A DNA stretch of 64,000 nt from Azophilus sp965220835 (GTDB taxonomy: Bacteria > Pseudomonadota > Gammaproteobacteria > Pseudomonadales > Azotimanducaceae): assembly GCA_965220835.1 (NCBI GenBank), contig OZ244842.1, positions 1,364,001-1,428,000 on the forward strand. The letters run 5' to 3'. Below the pieces are notes generated by a model, which was not told the origin of the DNA, did not search any database, and worked only from the letters and a program-made list of their open reading frames with translations. Below, in pieces: positions 24,657 to 32,992 of this stretch. A program made the position numbers and the translations under genes. Numbering within the stretch: position 1 is the first letter of the stretch; each line of letters begins with the position of its first letter.

Positions 24657-25742
24657 CTAGGCGTCGAACAGGATGACGCTGCGGGCCACCTCACCGGTTT
24701 CCAAGGCCTGCAGGGCATCGTTCACGTCGCTGAGCTTGATGCGGCTGGACACCATGTCGTCCAGGTGCAGCTTGCCCTGCAGGTAAAAGTCCACAAAGCG
24801 CGGCATGTCCACCCGGAAGCGGTTGGACCCCATGAACGAGCCTTGGATCTTCTTTTCGAACAGGAAGTCCACGCCGTGCAGGGCCACCATGGCACCGGGC
24901 GGAATCATGCCGATGACGGTGGCAGTGCCGCCGTGCTTGAGCATCTGGAAGGCTTGTTCGGCGGTTGCCTTCAGGCCGATGGCCTCGAAGGCATGATGGA
25001 CGCCGCCCGAGCTCATCTCCATCACCGTTCCCACCGGATCGTCTTCCTTGGCATTGACCACGTCCGTGGCGCCGAACTTGCGGGCCAGCTCCAGCTTTGA
25101 GGGCACCGTGTCCACCGCGATGATGCGGCCTGCCCCGGCGATGGCCGCGCCGTTGATGCAAGACAGCCCGATGCCGCCGCAGCCGATCACCGCCACGGTT
25201 TCACCCGGCCGCACCTTGGCCGTGTGAATCACCGCGCCCACGCCGGTGGTGACCCCGCAGCCAATCAAGGCGGCACGATCCAAGGGCATGTCATCGCGAA
25301 TCTTGGCCACCGCGTGCTCGTGAACCAGCATGTACTCAGCAAAGGAACCGAGATTGGCGAACTGTCCGAGCGCCGTGCCGGCTTGGCTGATGCGCGGCTC
25401 CTCGTCCTGGCGGCGGCGGGTCTCCGGCTCTTCGCAGAGGTTCATGCGGCCGGTGAGGCAGTGTTCGCAATGGCCGCAAAACACCGACAGGCAAGTGATG
25501 ACGTGATCCCCCGGCGCAACGTAATGAACATCCGCGCCCACCGCTTCCACCACCCCGGCACTTTCGTGGCCGAGCACCATGGGCGTGACGCCCGGATAGG
25601 TGCCGTTGAAGAAGTGCATGTCGCTGTGGCACACGCCAGCCGCCGCCGTGCGCACCAACACCTCCCTGGGGCCGGGCTTGGAGACCTCGATTTCCTCCAC
25701 TTCCATCGGCACGTTAACTTCCCGAAAAACCGCTGCCTTCAT
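24657..25742 (-). CDS. zinc-dependent alcohol dehydrogenase, class III-like
   Basis: A 361-residue medium-chain dehydrogenase/reductase. Catalytic zinc ligands C38, H59 and E60 (GVCHSD, GHESAG) and the structural zinc set C89, C92, C95, C103 are intact. The cofactor motif GCGGIGLSCINGAAIAGA followed by AVDT indicates NAD preference. FDA and MRFVDF-type segments match the NDMA-dependent/class III subgroup. It oxidises an alcohol to an aldehyde; substrate unknown. The 265-bp region before it (24392-24656) shows no gene or clear signal. Confidence 0.88.
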   Translation of the reverse strand: MKAAVFREVNVPMEVEEIEVSKPGPREVLVRTAAAGVCHSDMHFFNGTYPGVTPMVLGHESAGVVEAVGADVHYVAPGDHVITCLSVFCGHCEHCLTGRMNLCEEPETRRRQDEEPRISQAGTALGQFANLGSFAEYMLVHEHAVAKIRDDMPLDRAALIGCGVTTGVGAVIHTAKVRPGETVAVIGCGGIGLSCINGAAIAGAGRIIAVDTVPSKLELARKFGATDVVNAKEDDPVGTVMEMSSGGVHHAFEAIGLKATAEQAFQMLKHGGTATVIGMIPPGAMVALHGVDFLFEKKIQGSFMGSNRFRVDMPRFVDFYLQGKLHLDDMVSSRIKLSDVNDALQALETGEVARSVILFDA

Positions 25743-25803
25743 GGATCACTTCCTTCGCAAGATAAACAACGCGAGTTTGCCGCACGGGCCTTGGGCCCTG
25801 CAA

Positions 25804-25839
25804 GTGCGTCTTCTGCGCAAGCGTGCGCAGAAGACGCAC
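25804..25839. repeat. 15-bp perfect stem-loop
   Basis: GTGCGTCTTCTGCGC and its exact reverse complement flank a 6-nt loop, 60 bp upstream of the alcohol dehydrogenase start. It belongs to a run of three hairpins in the 343-bp spacer 25743-26085, which holds no gene. No terminator-type T run follows. Confidence 0.7.
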
Positions 25840-25842
25840 GTG

Positions 25843-25861
25843 CGAGTTGCTCCGCAACTCG
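25843..25861. repeat. 8-bp stem-loop
   Basis: CGAGTTGC and GCAACTCG flank TCC, 3 bp after the larger hairpin. The same GAGTTGC/GCAAC type of hairpin occurs near 31.15 kb. Confidence 0.6.
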
Positions 25862-25944
25862 TCTCACGCGCTAAGCAGTGTCGAGGCTCTGCGCAGTGAG
25901 AGCGGCACAGCCTCCAATGTGCTTCCGGACCCGCACAGCGCGGG

Positions 25945-25973
25945 CGAACTTTGACCTAGAGGGACAAAGTTCG
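25945..25973. repeat. CGAACTTTG palindrome, dispersed hairpin family
   Basis: CGAACTTTG and CAAAGTTCG form a 9-bp stem with a partly paired 11-nt centre, followed by TTGGAGTTGCG. The same arms and the following TTGGAGTT occur in the tandem units at 56516-56650, so this is a decayed copy of a dispersed palindromic repeat. Confidence 0.65.
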
Positions 25974-26085
25974 TTTGGAGTTGCGTTGACGTCCTCCGCC
26001 CTCCACTATGGATTGGCAACCAAGACCCACGGCTTGCTTCAAGATCGCAAAGCGGCAAGCATGAAGGTGTTGGCAGGAGAGACGC

Positions 26086-26916
26086 ATGGCTGAAGGCGAT
26101 ATCAGGCTCGGCATTCAGATTCGCACCCAGGGCCCGCAGTCGGATACCGCCACTATGGCGGCCTGTGCGGAAGCGGCCGAGCGGGCTGGGCTTGACGACA
26201 TTGTGGTGGTGGACCACATCGCCATCCCGCCGGATGACATCGAGGGTTCCGGCGGCCGCTACCTGGACCCCTTGGCCGCCCTGATGTTTCTGGCCGCCAA
26301 AACCAGCCGCATTGGCCTTGGCACCGGCGTCCTGGTGCTGCCCTACCGGCCCATGCTGCCCACCGCCAAGGTGATTGCAACGTTGCAGGAGCTTTCCGGC
26401 TGCCGCCTGCGCCTCGGCGTCGGCGTCGGTTGGATGCCGGCCGAATTCAAGGCCTTGGGCATCCCCCGCAACCGGAGGGGGCGCTTGTTCGACGAGGGGC
26501 TTGAGTTCCTAAACCGTGCCTTTGCCAATGACCGGATCACCGAAAACGGCCAGGAGTTCATGTTCCTGCCGCGCCCAACGCGGCCAACCTTGCTGATTGG
26601 CGGCACGCCCCCCTACGCCTTTGGCCGAGCCGTGGCTCATGGCGACGGCTGGCTCCCCATGGGCGGCCGGCGGCCGGATAAGTTCGCCGCACCGGCCCAG
26701 GAACTGCGCCAGAGGTTCGCCGATGCGGGCAAGGGCGAGCCGGAAATCGCCGTCTTCACGCGGCTGCCTTTCGAGAACTCGGGCGAACTCGCGCAGCGCG
26801 TGGCTGACTGGGCGGGCATTGGCGCTACCGCAGTCATTCACGGTGGCGTGCGCTACGCAGACCCCGCCGAGTTCAACGAAGCGGCAATCGCGCTCTCTGA
26901 GGTCCGCAAGCCTTAG
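26086..26916 (+). CDS. LLM class F420/FMN-dependent oxidoreductase
   Basis: A 276-residue luciferase-like barrel protein: DDIVVVDHIAIPPDD, TSRIGLGTGVLVLPYRPM, LRLGVGVGWMPAEFKALG and RGRLFDEGLEFL are characteristic of the short subgroup often annotated as TIGR03619-type F420-dependent enzymes. Cofactor and substrate are unproven. It starts after AGGAGAG and is convergent with the next luciferase-like gene. Confidence 0.85.
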   Translation: MAEGDIRLGIQIRTQGPQSDTATMAACAEAAERAGLDDIVVVDHIAIPPDDIEGSGGRYLDPLAALMFLAAKTSRIGLGTGVLVLPYRPMLPTAKVIATLQELSGCRLRLGVGVGWMPAEFKALGIPRNRRGRLFDEGLEFLNRAFANDRITENGQEFMFLPRPTRPTLLIGGTPPYAFGRAVAHGDGWLPMGGRRPDKFAAPAQELRQRFADAGKGEPEIAVFTRLPFENSGELAQRVADWAGIGATAVIHGGVRYADPAEFNEAAIALSEVRKP

Positions 26917-26942
26917 CAGGGTGGCAAGGCCACTCCCGACGG

Positions 26943-27965
26943 CTAAAGCGCAATCTCCGCCACGGCTTCGATCGAATCGGGGCTGCCCGAAACCACCATC
27001 CCCGTCGCCCTGCTTTCGCGCCACGCGGCCAAACGGTCCCGGATGCGCTCCTTGGGGCCGACCAATGCGACGGCGTCGATCAGGTCATCGGGCACGGCGG
27101 CCATGGCCTCGTTGCGCTGGCCGCCCAAGTAGAGGTCCTGAATCGCCTTGGCGGCATCCGGCCAGCCCTGACGGCTGACCAGGTTGTTGTAGAAATTCTT
27201 GGAACGAGCGCCCATGCCGCCGACGTAAAGGGCCAACTGAGGCCGCAGCTTGTCCCGGCAGGCTTGCAGGTCGTCGCCGACGATCACGTTGACGTGGGGC
27301 TGAACGTCGAAATCATTCCATCCCTTGTCCCCTTCCGCATTGGCGAAGCCGGACTCGATGTCCGCCGCAAAGCCGTCCAACCCTTCCGGCGTGACCCACA
27401 GCGGAATCACCCCGTCCGCCACCTCCGCGGCCGTGGCCACGCCCCGCGGCGAAATCGCGGCCGTGTAGATGGGAATGTCTGGACGCCCGTGAAGAATGCT
27501 GCGCAGCGGCTTGCCTAAGCCCGACGCGCCCTCGCCCGTGTACGGTATCTGGTAGCACTCCCCCTCGAATTGCACCCGATCCTGGCGGGCGAAGATTTGG
27601 CGCATGATGGCAATGTACTCCCGGGTGCGGGTGAGCGGCTTGCCGTAGGGCTGCCCATGCCAGCCCTCAATCACCTGCGGGCCGGACGGCCCCAAGCCCA
27701 CGATCATCCGCCCTCCGGAGAGCTTGTCCACGGTCATTGCCTGCATGGCCGCCATGGCCGGCGTGCGTGCTGACATCTGCATGATTGAGGTGCCAAGCTT
27801 GATGCGGTTGGTGTGGCCAGCCACGTAAGCCAAGGGCGTGATGGCGTCCGAACCCCAAGCCTCCCCGGCCCAAAGCGAGTCGAACCCCGCGGCCTCCACC
27901 CGCCGAATGGCGTCCAAATCAATCTGCACCTGTGGGCCAATGCCCAATGCGACTCCAAACTTCAT
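26943..27965 (-). CDS. LLM class F420-dependent oxidoreductase
   Basis: A 340-residue luciferase-like protein (MKFGVALGIGPQ, FDSLWAGEAWGSDAITPLAY, IKLGTSIMQMSARTPAMAAM, GRMIVGLGPSGPQVIEGWHG) resembling the methylene-tetrahydromethanopterin-reductase-like subgroup. Start ATG 27965 has AGAGGA upstream; nine extra codons are open before it. It is the third member of this superfamily within 5 kb, which suggests a local cluster for oxidising a shared class of substrate. Confidence 0.86.
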   Translation of the reverse strand: MKFGVALGIGPQVQIDLDAIRRVEAAGFDSLWAGEAWGSDAITPLAYVAGHTNRIKLGTSIMQMSARTPAMAAMQAMTVDKLSGGRMIVGLGPSGPQVIEGWHGQPYGKPLTRTREYIAIMRQIFARQDRVQFEGECYQIPYTGEGASGLGKPLRSILHGRPDIPIYTAAISPRGVATAAEVADGVIPLWVTPEGLDGFAADIESGFANAEGDKGWNDFDVQPHVNVIVGDDLQACRDKLRPQLALYVGGMGARSKNFYNNLVSRQGWPDAAKAIQDLYLGGQRNEAMAAVPDDLIDAVALVGPKERIRDRLAAWRESRATGMVVSGSPDSIEAVAEIAL

Positions 27966-28155
27966 GCTGCTGTCCTCTTGGCTATTTCTCAATGCAATTC
28001 ATGCTATCAAAAACCAACCCATTGATTTGTATGCAATAACTACCAAAACAGCGCCTTCAATGCGTTGGTGCACGTGACAGCCGACTGATTTCGCTGCCAC
28101 CCCCGGTTACGCTAGGGTTCCCAACCGCCAAAAGCCAACTGCACTCGCAACCCGC

Positions 28156-29157
28156 TCAGTGCAAACGCCGCTCCACCAGCGCCTGTGCCGCTTCAATGGC
28201 GGCGGCCAGACCCCGGCTGTCGGCTTTGCCAAGGCCAGCGATGTCGAAGGCGGTGCCATGATCCACCGACGTGCGGATCAAGGGAATGCCCAAGGTGGCA
28301 GTGGTGCTCTGATGGAAGTCGTGGACTTTCACGGCGATGTGGCCTTGGTCGTGGTAGAGGGCGAGCACCACGTCGAACTCGCCGGCAATGGCCCGGTTGA
28401 ACACCGAATCCGCCGGGATGGGGCCGGTGGCGTCAATGTCTTGCCGCCGAGCGTCGGCAACGGCGGGCGCGAGCTCATCGATTTCCTCCCGGCCCAGCAG
28501 GCCCCCTTCCCCGCCGTGGGGATTGAGCGCCGCCACCGCGATGCGCGGCTGGCGCAGGCCCCACCGCTCAAGCGACTCATGAATGAGGCCGAGTTTCTCT
28601 CCCACGTTGGCGCGGGTGGCGTAGCGGGCGGCTTCGATCAAGGGCTTGTGGGTGGACAGATGCACAACCTTGAGGCCCGGCGTCATCAGCATGGTGGCCG
28701 TGGAGGTCGAGCCCGTCAGCCGCGCCAGAATCTCCTGGTGGCCGATGTCGTTCACGTAGCCGGCGGCGTGAATGGCCTCCTTGTTGATCGGGCCCGTCAC
28801 CATCGCCGCCAAACGCCCGTCCATGCAAAGCGCCGCCGCTGCCTCCACCGCCTGCACGGCATGGCGCCCGCAGTCGATCTGAACCCGGCCATGCCGAAAG
28901 TCCCGTGGCCGGTCAACGCCGATGTCGAGGATGCCGACAACGCCGCCGCTATCGGGCAGGTCATCAACCGAGCGGAACACCGGGAGTGAAGCCGGCGTGA
29001 GTTTTGCCGCCGCCGCACCCTCCGCCAAGGCCCAGCCACTGCCAATGAGCAGGAGCCGGATTCCGGCGTGATTCGCGCCTTGTAAGTGCTTGGCCAGCAC
29101 CTCCGGGCCGATGCCCGCCGGGTCGCCCATGGTGATGCCGACCAGCGGAAGCGTCAT
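28156..29157 (-). CDS. pdxA: 4-hydroxythreonine-4-phosphate dehydrogenase
   Basis: PdxA oxidises 4-phosphohydroxythreonine in the DXP-dependent pyridoxal phosphate pathway. The 333-residue protein has GITMGDPAGIGPEV at the start, INKEAIHAAG, GHQEILARL, LNPHGGEGG and YHDQGHIAVK, which supply metal and substrate ligands. The 190-bp spacer upstream of the adjacent luciferase-like gene shows nothing clear. It is 5 bp downstream of ribBX and probably co-transcribed, pairing two cofactor pathways. Confidence 0.94.
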   Translation of the reverse strand: MTLPLVGITMGDPAGIGPEVLAKHLQGANHAGIRLLLIGSGWALAEGAAAAKLTPASLPVFRSVDDLPDSGGVVGILDIGVDRPRDFRHGRVQIDCGRHAVQAVEAAAALCMDGRLAAMVTGPINKEAIHAAGYVNDIGHQEILARLTGSTSTATMLMTPGLKVVHLSTHKPLIEAARYATRANVGEKLGLIHESLERWGLRQPRIAVAALNPHGGEGGLLGREEIDELAPAVADARRQDIDATGPIPADSVFNRAIAGEFDVVLALYHDQGHIAVKVHDFHQSTTATLGIPLIRTSVDHGTAFDIAGLGKADSRGLAAAIEAAQALVERRLH

Positions 29158-29162
29158 GGGCG

Positions 29163-30251
29163 CTAGAGGAGCTCCGTCGCGTCAAGGGTCAGACCGAAGC
29201 CGCGCATGCCGACGAAGCCCACTTCGCGGCCCGCGATCAAGCGAATGTTGGTCAGGCCCAGATCACGCAGAATTTGCGCACCAACGCCGATGTCCAGCCA
29301 CTGCGCCTTGCGCTCCTGCTCCCGGGACTGATCCTCCAACCTATCCAAGGGCACACCCACAAAGCCGGTGCGCAGGTAAATCAAAACGCCTTGCCCCAAG
29401 GCCTTGATGCGATCCAATGAAGCATCAAGGAGATTCTGGTCGTGGTCGGTCTGAGGCCCAAGCACGTCATCGATCAGCTTTTCGCGATGCATGCGCACGG
29501 GCACTGACGCATCGCTGCGCACGTCGCCAAACACCAGGGCGAGATGTTCCGCGTCTTCGAACTTGGTCTTGTAGGCCAGCGCCCGAGCCGGGCCGATGCG
29601 CGTCTTGACCTGGAACTCCCGCGTGCGCTCCACGAGCCGCTCCCGCGTTTGCCGGTAGGCGATCAGATCGGCGATGGTGATGATCTTCAATTGGTGGCGG
29701 TCGGCAAACTCAAGCAGCTGGGGCAGCCGCTGCACCGTGCCGTCGTCATTGACCAGTTCCGCCAGCAGGCCCACCGGGGGCAAACCAGCCAGCTCCGCCA
29801 AGTCAACGCCGGCTTCGGTATGCCCCGAACGCACCAGCACGCCCCCACGGCGGGCCACCAGCGGGAAGATGTGGCCAGGGCGCACGAAATCCTCGCCCGC
29901 CACGTTGCTGTTGGTGAGCGCCTGCACCGTCGCCGCCCGCTCCTCGGCGGAAATGCCCGTGGTCAGGCCATCCTTGTAGTCGATGGAGACGGTGAACGCC
30001 GTGCTCATGGGGGCATCGTTGCGCGCCACCATGGGATCGAGGTGCAAACGGCTCGCCAAGCTCTGACGAATGGGCGCGCAAAGGATGCCGCTAGTGTGGC
30101 GAACCATGAAGGCCACCTGCTCAGGGGTGGCCTTGCTGGCCGCCATGATCAGGTCGCCTTCGTTCTCGCGGTCCTCATCGTCAACCACGACCACCATTTC
30201 CCCCGCCGCAATGGCTTGGAGCGCGTCTTCAACGGTATCGAATTGGGACAT
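29163..30251 (-). CDS. ribB: 3,4-dihydroxy-2-butanone 4-phosphate synthase with inactive GTP-cyclohydrolase-like domain
   Basis: The N-terminal 200 residues are a full RibB domain (DDEDRENEGDLIMAA, RHTSGILCAP, DYKDGLTTGISAEERA, RPGHIFPL, HTEAGVDLAELAG), which converts ribulose 5-phosphate for riboflavin synthesis. The C-terminal 160 residues align with GTP cyclohydrolase II but lack its zinc cysteines: where the family has Cys residues after VRVHSE, this protein has VRMHREKLIDDVLG. This matches the RibBX arrangement described in gammaproteobacteria, so only DHBP synthase activity is predicted. No FMN riboswitch was seen upstream. Confidence 0.9.
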   Translation of the reverse strand: MSQFDTVEDALQAIAAGEMVVVVDDEDRENEGDLIMAASKATPEQVAFMVRHTSGILCAPIRQSLASRLHLDPMVARNDAPMSTAFTVSIDYKDGLTTGISAEERAATVQALTNSNVAGEDFVRPGHIFPLVARRGGVLVRSGHTEAGVDLAELAGLPPVGLLAELVNDDGTVQRLPQLLEFADRHQLKIITIADLIAYRQTRERLVERTREFQVKTRIGPARALAYKTKFEDAEHLALVFGDVRSDASVPVRMHREKLIDDVLGPQTDHDQNLLDASLDRIKALGQGVLIYLRTGFVGVPLDRLEDQSREQERKAQWLDIGVGAQILRDLGLTNIRLIAGREVGFVGMRGFGLTLDATELL

Positions 30252-30367
30252 GGGCGTAGTTTACTTGAAGTGGGGGCGGGAAAATCGCTCCTTGGGAGGT
30301 GACGCGGCCACTCAAGACGCAAGGCTCGCCGATTCACTCATGCCGCCAGTCGGATCAGGTGCCGGCC

Positions 30368-30754
30368 TTAGGGCTCCAGCACCCTCAATGGCCCACCCTT
30401 TGCCGTTTCGATGAACCGCCGGTGAAAGGTCAACAGCGCCTCACAGCCAGCCGCTGATCCCAGATGCAGCGCGTCGGCGAAATCCATGCCGTTCCCCACC
30501 CGCTCCAGAGCTTCAATCAAAAGCGTTGGATTCTCCACAGTAACCGTCGGCAGTCCAGCCAACCCGCGCAAACCTGCGGCGACCTGCTGGCCGGAAAAAC
30601 CGTAGGCGCTGCGCAAAACCCACTCGCTTTCCAGCAACACTGTTGTGCTGACGAAAATGTCGCCCTCATCTATTGCGGCCCTGGCGCGAGCTGATTGAGA
30701 CGGTTCGTCGTCGGTCAGGTGGCGAACAAGGACATTGGTGTCAATCGCCCGCAT
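30368..30754 (-). CDS. PIN-domain toxin, VapC-like
   Basis: A 128-residue PIN-domain ribonuclease with acidic residues D5 (AIDTNVL), E42/E44 (LLESEW) and D91/D94 (MDFADALHLG). VapC toxins cleave RNA when released from antitoxin. Its ATG overlaps the upstream AbrB-type gene by 14 bp, the usual antitoxin-first order. An upstream in-frame start exists but would add residues antisense to nothing recognisable. Confidence 0.85.
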   Translation of the reverse strand: MRAIDTNVLVRHLTDDEPSQSARARAAIDEGDIFVSTTVLLESEWVLRSAYGFSGQQVAAGLRGLAGLPTVTVENPTLLIEALERVGNGMDFADALHLGSAAGCEALLTFHRRFIETAKGGPLRVLEP

Positions 30755-31016
30755 GACGGCGATTCGCTTCGGCAAGAACTGCTGCGTCCATGTCCCCGAC
30801 TGACCGGGACTCGCCACGATAGCCAAGGCTACCAAACACCTGATCTGGGCTGGTTTCTTCGAACACGGGCAGGGGTTTCAGGAGCACGCCGTCGCGGGTG
30901 CTTTCAACCACCACACGGGTGCCCGCCTGCCAGCCCAATTGGGTGCGGATCGCCTTGGGAAGAATCACTTGACCCTTGGTGGATACAGTGGCGGTCAGCA
31001 ACTGGGGTGCGGGCAT
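30741..31016 (-). CDS. AbrB/SpoVT-type antitoxin, VapB-like
   Basis: A 91-residue protein whose first half is a swapped-hairpin AbrB DNA-binding domain (TVSTKGQVILPKAIRTQLGW, GTRVVVES, GVLLKPLP), followed by an acidic tail that would bind the toxin. Start ATG 31016 follows GAAGG; the long upstream extension of the frame is not family-like. It forms a toxin-antitoxin operon with the PIN gene and probably represses it. Confidence 0.82.
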   Translation of the reverse strand: MPAPQLLTATVSTKGQVILPKAIRTQLGWQAGTRVVVESTRDGVLLKPLPVFEETSPDQVFGSLGYRGESRSVGDMDAAVLAEANRRHAGD

Positions 31017-31116
31017 GGGAACCTTCGGCAAGAGCGCAAGTAAGTCAGAAGTAAGATGTGCGTTTCGGGGTCTCGAATCAAGACAAGGTTCAGGTGATGA
31101 CCGGGTTTTTCGGAAC

Positions 31117-31136
31117 TTGGCGGAGGGGCAGGGATT
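31117..31136 (+). repeat. direct copy of tRNA-Ser 3' end (putative attachment site)
   Basis: These 20 bp are identical, in the same orientation, to 40659-40678, which covers the 3' end of tRNA-Ser including the CCA and part of the T arm. Identity stops abruptly on both sides. A displaced tRNA 3' end is the classical mark left by site-specific integration. Interval 31017-31324 has no gene but also holds hairpins just downstream (GAGTTGC/GCAACTT and GCATGCGC/GGCGCATGC). Confidence 0.7.
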
Positions 31137-31324
31137 GGTTCGGCCCGCCGAGTTGCGAAGCAACTTGCACATGCGCGAGGGCGCATGCAGTTGCCTCTTT
31201 GCAGGTCGTCGGAATAGACTACTCGGGTTGGTGTCCCAACGCTGGCCCCGGCCATTGGCCTCTGCGTCTGCGGGTTTGCAGCGCGTGAGCCAGACCACCC
31301 GAAAGTAGCAACTGGAAGATCGCA

Positions 31325-31801
31325 ATGATGCATCGTCGATTGGCCATTACCTGTGCGTTTGGCTTGGCGGCCATGGTCGCCGCAACCGTCAGCGCCGTCG
31401 AGCCGCTGAGCACAGAGGAACTCGTTTCTCATTGCGTCGTCTACGAAGATGACCCCAACGGCGAGGACGGCATCTTCTGCGTCCGGTACATTCAAGGCTT
31501 CATCGACGGTGCCATAGCAACGGATGAGCGGGTGACCAACAATGTCGCCAACGAGTATGACCGAAGACTGACGCTGACCGATCGTGCCATCCGCACCCGC
31601 CTAAACCGGCAAACAAGCCGTTTTCCGTCCTACTACGCCGAGTTCTGCCTTGGTGAACCCGTGCCGCTAAGCACGGTCGTGGAGCTTGTGGTTGCCGATC
31701 TCCTCGACCCGGCGCGGGTCGCAGACCAACCGCTTGCGGGCAACCTTGTCTATGCCACACTCCGACGCGAATTCCCATGCCAGCCGACGAACGACGAGTA
31801 G
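31325..31801 (+). CDS. secreted Rap1a/Tai-like domain protein
   Basis: A 158-residue protein with an N-terminal signal peptide (about residues 1-24, ending near TVSAVE). The pattern of Cys and motifs (IFCVRYIQGFIDGA, then FCLGEPVPLSTVVELVVADLL, ending LRREFPC) fits the Rap1a/Tai fold of small periplasmic proteins, first known as immunity proteins to type VI amidases. No effector gene is adjacent. Its 3' end overlaps the mrpE-like start by 25 bp, so it leads the antiporter operon. Confidence 0.7.
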   Translation: MMHRRLAITCAFGLAAMVAATVSAVEPLSTEELVSHCVVYEDDPNGEDGIFCVRYIQGFIDGAIATDERVTNNVANEYDRRLTLTDRAIRTRLNRQTSRFPSYYAEFCLGEPVPLSTVVELVVADLLDPARVADQPLAGNLVYATLRREFPCQPTNDE

Positions 31802-32325
31802 CGCAAACGGCGGCTTCCCAACGAGGAGCAGGCCAAGGGTGGCTGCGCGCGCAGTTCGTGTTGGCCTTGCTGCTGATTTCTTTCTGGCTGCTGTGGTCCG
31901 GGATGTTCACTCCCCTGTTGGTGAGCTTAGGCGTGCTTTCCTCGCTGCTCGCCGTTTACGTCGTGAGAAGGATGGGGTATTTCGACACGCAGGTTTACGC
32001 CCTGCGCTACAACGTGCGGCTGATTGGGTTTTGGGTTTGGCTGCTGCGCGAGATTGTGCGCTCGAGCATCGAGGTGGCGCGCGTCGTTCTCTCGATGCCA
32101 TTGCGGCTGAAGACCGAAGTGCTTGAGGTGCCCGTGGGCGACTTGGATCCCGTTGATCAGGCCCTGCTTGGGAATTCGATCACCTTGACGCCAGGCACGA
32201 TGACCCTGGAGGTCCTTGAAGATCGGCTGGTGGTCCACGCGCTGACGCGGGCTGGCGCGCAATCGCTCCTAGATGGCGAGATGAAGCGGCGCGTGATCGC
32301 CCTGCGCAGGGCTGACGCCGTCTGA
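31777..32325 (+). CDS. mnhE: Na+/H+ antiporter subunit E
   Basis: A 182-residue MrpE/MnhE subunit: two or three N-terminal helices (FVLALLLISFWLLWSGMF) then the conserved cytoplasmic domain (SIEVARVVLSMPLRLKTEVLEVP, NSITLTPGTMTLEVLEDRLVVHAL). It is an accessory subunit needed for assembly or activity of multisubunit cation/proton antiporters. About 25 hydrophilic residues precede the first helix. It is the first antiporter gene of the operon. Confidence 0.92.
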   Translation: MPADERRVAQTAASQRGAGQGWLRAQFVLALLLISFWLLWSGMFTPLLVSLGVLSSLLAVYVVRRMGYFDTQVYALRYNVRLIGFWVWLLREIVRSSIEVARVVLSMPLRLKTEVLEVPVGDLDPVDQALLGNSITLTPGTMTLEVLEDRLVVHALTRAGAQSLLDGEMKRRVIALRRADAV

Positions 32326-32387
32326 GCGCGGGGCGCGCTCTTTAGCGGCTAGCATCAAGTCCCACAGGTTCAGCAACTCGCTTGGCC

Positions 32388-32669
32388 ATGTACTACGCAG
32401 CCACAATCGCAACTCTGGTCACCATGGCTCTGGCCGTTATGCGCGCCGTGCTGGGGCCGAGCGTCTATGATCGGGTGTTGGCCGTGAACATGTTCGGCAC
32501 CAAAACGGTGTTGCTGCTGTCGGTTGTCGCCTTTCTGTTCGGACGGCCCGACTTTCTCGATCTGGTGCTCACGTATGCGCTGATCAACTTCATCGGCGTG
32601 TTTGCCGTCCTGAACTTCTTCCGCATCCGCAACGCAAGGCACGCGGAACCTGGGATGACAGGCAAGTGA
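32388..32669 (+). CDS. mnhF: Na+/H+ antiporter subunit F
   Basis: A 93-residue, three-helix MrpF/MnhF subunit with VMRAVLGPSVYDRVLAVNMF and DFLDLVLTYALINFIGVFAV. ATG 32388 is preferred; a TTG two codons earlier is in frame. It overlaps the following subunit G start by 4 bp (GTGA), showing coupling. Confidence 0.9.
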   Translation: MYYAATIATLVTMALAVMRAVLGPSVYDRVLAVNMFGTKTVLLLSVVAFLFGRPDFLDLVLTYALINFIGVFAVLNFFRIRNARHAEPGMTGK

Positions 32670-32992
32670 CGGACCTGCTGCTGGACATCGCAAGTTGGAT
32701 CCTGCTGACCTTGGGCGGCCTGGCGGTTCTCATCGGCGGCATCGGCGCCCTGCGCATGCCCGATCTGTACACGAGATTGCACGCCGCAAGCGTAACCGAC
32801 AGCATGGGTGCCATCCTTGTGATTGTCGGCGTCATGCTTCAAGCCGGTCTTTCGCTGGCGACCATCAAGCTGGGCGTCATTCTCCTGTTTCTGCTGCTGA
32901 CCAGCCCCACGGCCACCCATGCGCTGGCAGCCGCCGCCTTGGTGGATGGGATGAGGCCTGGCATCGACCGCCCGAGTCCGCCAAGCCAGTGA
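32666..32992 (+). CDS. mnhG: Na+/H+ antiporter subunit G
   Basis: A 108-residue MrpG/MnhG subunit with three helices and the GGIGALRMPDLYTRLHAAS motif, followed by GVILLFLLLTSPTATHALAAAA. GTG 32666 overlaps the previous stop. Its own stop overlaps the next GTG in the same way. Confidence 0.92.
   Translation: MTDLLLDIASWILLTLGGLAVLIGGIGALRMPDLYTRLHAASVTDSMGAILVIVGVMLQAGLSLATIKLGVILLFLLLTSPTATHALAAAALVDGMRPGIDRPSPPSQ

Noticed and set aside
30252..30367. FMN riboswitch before ribBX
   Set aside because: The 116-bp leader lacks the conserved RFN helices and sequences; no such element could be drawn.
32695..32988. N-terminal extension of antiporter subunit B
   Set aside because: These codons are the off-frame shadow of subunit G; the GTG at 32989 overlaps the subunit G stop and begins the family domain.
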